Assembly (NCBI GenBank): GCA_011009095.1
Contig: VTPC01090568.1
Coordinates: 129,248 to 193,247, forward strand
Origin: Ignelater luminosus
Taxonomy: Eukaryota; Arthropoda; Insecta; Coleoptera; Elateridae
Reading direction: 5' to 3'
Length of the DNA stretch: 64,000 nt
Made by a program: the position numbers and the translations under genes. Positions 59,239-64,000 of this stretch are shown here, in pieces; positions within the stretch are counted from its first letter, which is position 1, and each line of letters begins with the position of its first letter. The notes beneath the pieces were generated by a model. It was not told where the DNA came from. It searched no databases and saw only the letters and a program-made list of their open reading frames with translations.

Positions 59239-59359
59239 GGGGACGCTGAGCGTCGCCCCGACCGCTTAAATCGATTTTAGCGCTTGCAATGCCCGCAAGT
59301 ATACCGAAACGTATGAAAAGGACTAAGATTACAGGCAGATCCGGGCATAAGGAAAGCAT
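59239..59359 (-). other. Candidate host exon with a signal peptide (minus)
   Basis: On the minus strand the tract TTCATTTTATTTGCTTTCAG ends directly before an ATG at 59359. The frame reads MLSLCPDLPVILVLFIRFGI and then LAGIASA/KIDLSGRG, a good signal-peptide pattern with an A-x-A cleavage site. A GTCAGT 5' splice motif follows at 59238-59233, giving a 121-base exon. Without splicing the frame would continue to a stop at 59138. The area is CpG-rich within AT-rich DNA. The family is unknown. Confidence 0.33.
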
Positions 59360-59379
59360 CTGAAAGCAAATAAAATGAA

Positions 59380-60535
59380 TAAAGGTGCGATATCTTTAGA
59401 AGTTGAATGCGACCAGATTAACGGTGCTATTTGCCTGTGGAATTGTTGGAGACAGGACCAAGTACATAATTAATGAGGATGGTGTTTTCCCAAATCCTTG
59501 TTATTATAATTATGTTCCAAATTTAACCCCCGCTCACTCTCGTCCAAAGTGCCTTCGCTTTAAGTTTTGCGCTTGAAGTTTGCAGATAACGCTAAAACGA
59601 TGAAGTCCTTAAAAGGGATGGAATTAAAATTGCACCAAGTTTTCCAACTATTTCCGAACACAAAGTAAAGTAAATTAGAGTTAATCCCTTATCAGAATAC
59701 ATAGGTATCCAGGTAAATGCTTGATGACTAACTTTACACTTCTTTCCAACTTTTCCATTAGAAATTATTTTTGTAAAAGATACCTCTAAATACAAACAGG
59801 AACTTAAAATACGAAAGTTTACTGTTTCTTCCTTGAGTATGTACTTTGAAGCTCATTTCCTAATTCTATTATAGCTGATTTATCATAATGAAGAAATTAT
59901 GACGCGACTAATCAAAGCAGTTCAAGTAACAGGGTTACTGAACTTCTTAACTTAAGAATAAAAACGGAACACACAAGTAATTTGTTCTAATCTGTGAAAT
60001 TCTGTGTTTTCTTTTCTTTCTAGATCCAAGTTCTAAACTAAACTTGACTATAATCTCAACTAGTGAAAAAATACTTAGGGGTTTATCAGAAAATAATTGC
60101 TGAATTTAAAGCAGGCGATTTCTCTCGTAAGCTTTCTTTCGAAAATACAGAGGAAGGAAGAAAAAACGAATTGTTAGGTTATTTTTATTATATTTAGATC
60201 TTTTTTAATTTATAATGGAAAAACGTAAACAGTTTAACTTGCATGTTGCAAGGCATGGTACTGACATCTAAAATTTGTTTTTGAAGACAAGATGAATTTT
60301 TTCTTTGAAAAATCATTTCAACTTTCAAAGATACTCAACATATATGTACATGTACAGAAGCATAATTAGAATTGTTCCAGTTGGTATTCTTGCTGATATT
60401 CAATGGACCGGTATAGCTCGGTGTCATGTAAACTCTGATTATATCCTTGATATGATACGAAGCTGTAAGTAGCAATATTTGCTGAAAAATACTCTTTAGA
60501 AAATCAATAATTTCGAAATCTACACCTAAGCTGTC
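59380..60535. other. AT-rich DNA, no gene seen
   Basis: No supported feature is visible. Confidence 0.5.
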
Positions 60536-60539
60536 ATAG

Positions 60540-60790
60540 ATAAAGAAGCACTGGCTATTGTTGCAATGCCAGCTCAGTCACGATATTACGTTTAGTAGCC
60601 AGGAATAGTACGGAATATTGAGAACTTCTACAGAGCATACTACTACTGTCAGCAAAGTACACCAGAACTTTCCACTTTTGCATAAACTATTTCTGAAAGG
60701 GTTTTGAAGCATATTAATATTGATTTACTCAGGGCGAGTAGTTTGAAGAAATATTCTGATTTATTACCCTTGATGCTTTATTCAAATTAA
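60540..60790 (+). pseudogene. Gypsy-type integrase relic (LTR retrotransposon pol)
   Basis: A single frame from 60596 gives PGIVRNIENFYRAYYYCQQS, the C-terminal half of the integrase HHCC zinc domain, in which the usual preceding Trp codon reads as a TAG stop and the first of the two Cys reads Tyr. After an in-frame TAA at 60683 it continues as VLKHINIDLL (60698-60727), the start of the catalytic core around its first Asp. The rest of the core is not readable and no LTRs are found nearby. The solo LTR at 23478 could belong to a related family, but nothing links them. Confidence 0.55.
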
Positions 60791-60794
60791 TGAA

Positions 60795-62485
60795 GATTAA
60801 ACATTTGAGGTTAACCATGGCTAACTTTTTGGGTGAAGAACTGAAAGGCGTATCATCAAAAAGGTTCCAATTGCACTGCGGGCAGCAAGGTCCTCTAGCA
60901 AGCGCAATTGCAAAAAGGATCGTCCAAACTTTTAATGCAATTGTGGTTGCAACTAAAAAGGAAAGTCTTATTTACATAACTTAAAGGAACTCGTGTTTGG
61001 CCATTAACTCCCAAATCAAACTTGATAGAACAGAGAATAAAGCAAGTCAAAAGGTTTTTGTAAAATCTGGCTTGAGAAGAATAAAATCATCCAATAGAGT
61101 CAAGAAAAGAAGGCATGTAGATTATTTATGAGAACGCTTCGAGTTTTCCTATTTTTACAACAAACAGATAGACACTAAAAAAATCCTTTACCACAATACC
61201 TACCAACTCTGTTAATGAAAAACAAGAAACTCATACACTTGTCAATTAGACAGCAACCAATATTATTGCGTTTCTGGAAAGATGAAATATTATAACCGGT
61301 AATTGCTTCATGCCATAAATTGTTTAGTTGGTTAGTTTATCATTCTTGCAAACTTTTTCTTTATTATCTTTTATTTCAACCCTTCCCATTTTTAGCTGCA
61401 CTGCATCGTCCAAAATCATTTAAATCCCGTAGCCCATACAAAAAATCGTTGGCCATTCATCAACCTTGAGGCGGTGCACACCTAACCTACCAAAGAGCAG
61501 ATTATAAAAGTAAAACCGGATAAATATTGGAGATGCTTGCTGTTACAAGTTCACAATAAAAAGGTAAAACACTGTAAAACCTCCAATACTGAATTTTTAA
61601 ATGGAAAAAATTTTAATAAAACAAAAGTTGTTTCATTTTTTTCAAAATTTAATTCCAAAAAATATTAGATTCAAAATGAATGAATTAAAGTTTTCTTCAT
61701 TTGTGCTCCTTTTTCGTAATCAAATGTAAATATTTACATTGTGATATAAGCAAAGTTAACCATATTTATTTATTGCAATTAATTGTACAAAGACTTTTAA
61801 ATTAGAAATTGTATCTAGAGGTTATTTGCTTATTTTTCGAGAAAACCTTTATAATAAAACTCTTGAAAATGAAGAAGGAAGATTCTATTTTCTTAACAGC
61901 ATCAACGCTTCAAGCATAAAATGTTAGAATGAAGATGGGATCAAACAAAACTGGATATTAATTTCAATTTTTATCATAAAAGAAATAATGCAACAGGGAA
62001 AATGAGAAGAGCGAAAATGTTAAAATATAATGAATTGCTTTTGTCGGAAGACATTCTTATTCTCTCATTTAAATATACTAAACTGTATAATAGTAGAAGG
62101 TAGAAGTAGAGAATAATATTTATATTTTCATGTGGTGTTATTACATTTCAAAGCTTAAAAATATTTTTCTTGATTATTTTATATTATCTTTTATTACTCG
62201 GTTTCTTAAAGAGAATGAAACTTTAATTTTGCTTTTTTTGTTCTTATTTAATTGCATCTTTAGGAATATTCAAGAAAATGACAATTTTACATATAGACAA
62301 GTCACACTTCATATTAATTTGTGCAATTTTAATTAGTAAACAGAGGTTCACAAATGATTTGCTTTAAATTAATTAAACAATATGTATCAGAAAATTACCT
62401 TACTTTTTCATTTGATTACGTTATAGACTAGTACAGCAATAAAAATCTATAAAAAATATTATTAAAAAAAACTGAGAATCTTATA
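60795..62485. other. AT-rich DNA, no gene seen
   Basis: A 64-codon frame at 60790-60984 follows the integrase relic and may be more of the same element, but it carries no recognisable motif. The remainder shows nothing. Confidence 0.4.
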
Positions 62486-62489
62486 CAAC

Positions 62490-63290
62490 ATTGCACTCAA
62501 GGACACATGTTTGTATGTCAAGAAAAAGAAAGTTTTCTTGCTTTTATGATTTAGAAAAAGCTATAGGTTCTGCACCAAGATGCAAAACATAGGAAAGTTT
62601 AAGTAAAAGAAGAATGAACAATATATTATTAAGAACAATAAAAAGTTTGTACTAATATTATGTCCACACACATCTAATACATAAGGAAGAGCAATGAGTC
62701 CGTCATTGTTTACAGTTTTAATGGACATCGTTAAAGAAAATGGGGAACAAGTAAAGAAGTTAGAAGTAGGGTACAAAGAATTACAAAAAATTACTATTTA
62801 TGAATGGGCCTTTGCAGATTGTAAAGAAAACAGGAGTTTTCAAACAAACCAAGCTAGTAGTCTATAAAACAATTTTCCAACCCATACTAACTTATGATAG
62901 AGAAACATAAATCCTTACAAAGAACTTGAAGAGTTAAGTTTGGACAGCAGAAATGAGTTTTACGAGCAGTCGGGGTAACAACTAGAGGAATCAGAGTAAG
63001 AAACCAAGCAGTCGGAGAAGAATTAGAAGTTAAACCAGTATCAGACAGAATAGAAGAAAAACAATTTGAGTAGTGGGGACATCTGCAAAAGTTAGGAAAC
63101 AGCAGACTAGTGAAGCAAATATCAGAAACAAGAATTTAGTACAGAAAATCGTGGAGGGAAACCTCAGCAAACGTGACATCAAATAATTTGGAAAAAACTG
63201 AACAAAAAGAATACAAACTGGTTAGATGCGAAAAAACTTAACCCAAAACAGAAAGAAGTGGTGCAAGTTGTATGTACTATGTATTTGTGA
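62490..63290 (+). pseudogene. LINE reverse transcriptase relic, C-terminal half
   Basis: In shifting plus-strand frames the sequence gives MFVCQEKESFLAF, then YDLEKAIGSAPRCKT (about 62547-62590), the first RT catalytic block. LFTVLMDIV (about 62708-62735) follows, and then WAFADC at 62805-62822, where FADD is expected, so the second catalytic Asp reads Cys. Next comes VYKTIFQPILTYDRET (about 62858-62905), a conserved post-RT segment. Later RNQAVGEELEVKPV and GHLQKLGNSRLVKQI follow (about 63015-63125). This order is typical of the C-terminal region of RTE/CR1-like LINEs whose text usually contains LRW.GH..R. Many stops make it an old copy. The clade is uncertain. Confidence 0.65.
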
Positions 63291-63331
63291 GAACTAGTAA
63301 TGAACTTTAACAATCTGATTATAATAATGTG

Positions 63332-64000
63332 TATACAGTGTGTCCAGTTTAAAATGACCTACATGGGGATATTGGAAACGGTAATAGATACAAGGTTGGT
63401 TAAATGGGGAAAATGTTTCGTATTTACATGCCAATAAATAATCCATGGTTACATTGACAATTATCTGCCCCGTTTCAAAGATACAGGGTGAAACCCAAAA
63501 AAGTTTATTTTCTAAAATCCTGATTTATTTATTTACCATTACAGATAAATAAACAAAATTTTCAGAAACGAAATAGCGGCTAGTGAGGATTTCAAAAACG
63601 ACTTCAAAAAATGCTAGGCCTTCTAGATTTCACGTACTCGTATTTAACTTTTGGTTTTCTTATTGACGCCATATTGGATTTGTACATTTCTGAAATCGTC
63701 ATAAAAAGAGCTTTTCACCATGTACAATATGACTATGTTTAAAGAAGAAAAATTACAAGAAAATACAAAATTAAGATTTAACCATAATAGGCCTTGAGGT
63801 TTCAAAATAATAATTTGCAAATAAATGAGTGAAAATTCTAATTAAAGTGGGCTTCATTTTTTTGATATTCTTTTAAAAGAATTGCAGTTTATACCAATCA
63901 AATAATTGTTATTGTCAGTTTCGTTGTGTCTATGTACATTTCTTGTGTGCACAAATATCGTGTTAAATGGATCGTTTTTCAAATTCTAAAAAATATGACA
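63332..64000. repeat. Partial dispersed repeat with TATACAGTGTGTCC / ATACAGGGTG motifs
   Basis: TATACAGTGTGTCC at 63332 and ATACAGGGTG at 63481 mirror the CACCCTGTAT motifs at the left end of the window. The sequence between and after them is AT-rich, without a frame. I infer part of a dispersed insect repeat, cut by the window edge. Confidence 0.3.

Noticed and set aside
1-64000. tRNA, rRNA or CRISPR features
   Set aside because: No B-box-like GGTTCGANNCC with a foldable cloverleaf, no rRNA-like block and no regularly spaced identical repeats were found by eye; a covariance-model scan was not possible.

Overview
This is about 64 kb of AT-rich eukaryotic (arthropod, most likely insect) DNA. 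Transposable elements in several states of decay dominate it. No complete host gene can be recognised. The insect assignment rests on four mariner-type elements close to the irritans and mauritiana groups, R2-, Jockey- and R4/Dong-like non-LTR fragments, RAG1/Transib-like relics and a gypsy-like solo LTR. There is no bacterial gene layout, no operon, no CRISPR array and no convincing tRNA or rRNA gene. The order of insect cannot be fixed from the sequence alone.

Layout. 1-2.5 kb: the end of a dispersed repeat, then featureless AT-rich DNA. 2.50-3.79 kb: an irritans-type mariner with one frameshift. 6.28-6.78 kb: a GC-rich island. 7.57-8.47 kb: a non-autonomous DNA element with an 8-bp target duplication and an internal minisatellite. 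Its second, collapsed copy lies at 43.45-44.03 kb. 12.6-14.0 kb: an R2-like reverse-transcriptase relic followed by a Tc1-type MITE. 15.8-16.2 kb (minus): a Jockey-type RT relic. 18.9-20.8 kb: a LINE relic containing a mauritiana-type mariner that has lost its first catalytic Asp. 22.66-24.44 kb (minus): a third mariner split by a 518-bp solo LTR and itself sitting in an older dispersed repeat. 24.75-25.84 kb: a Tc1-like relic. 26.8-27.1 kb (minus): a weak RAG1-like relic. 28.27-30.98 kb: a hAT-like shell holding a fourth, almost intact mariner. 31.4-32.6 kb (minus): an R4/Dong-like LINE relic. 38.7-40.3 kb: a nearly full-length but broken RAG1/Transib-like transposase. 50.5-51.8 kb: a second GC-rich island. 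60.5-60.8 kb: a gypsy-type integrase relic. 62.5-63.3 kb: a LINE RT relic. The right end holds a repeat with a TATACAGGGTG-like motif.

Host coding potential is limited to a few short exon candidates (9.52, 36.78, 53.17 and, on minus, 59.24-59.36 kb). Two of them look like signal-peptide exons directly behind a 3' splice site. The long AT-rich stretches are most simply large introns or intergenic DNA.

How the elements relate. Nesting gives a relative order. LINE and dispersed repeats were hit by mariners at TA sites, and the third mariner was later hit by an LTR retrotransposon that recombined to a solo LTR. Removing that LTR and one 4-bp duplication leaves an open transposase frame of exactly 345 codons, so that mariner was intact when it was hit. 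No transposase in the window is intact as it stands.
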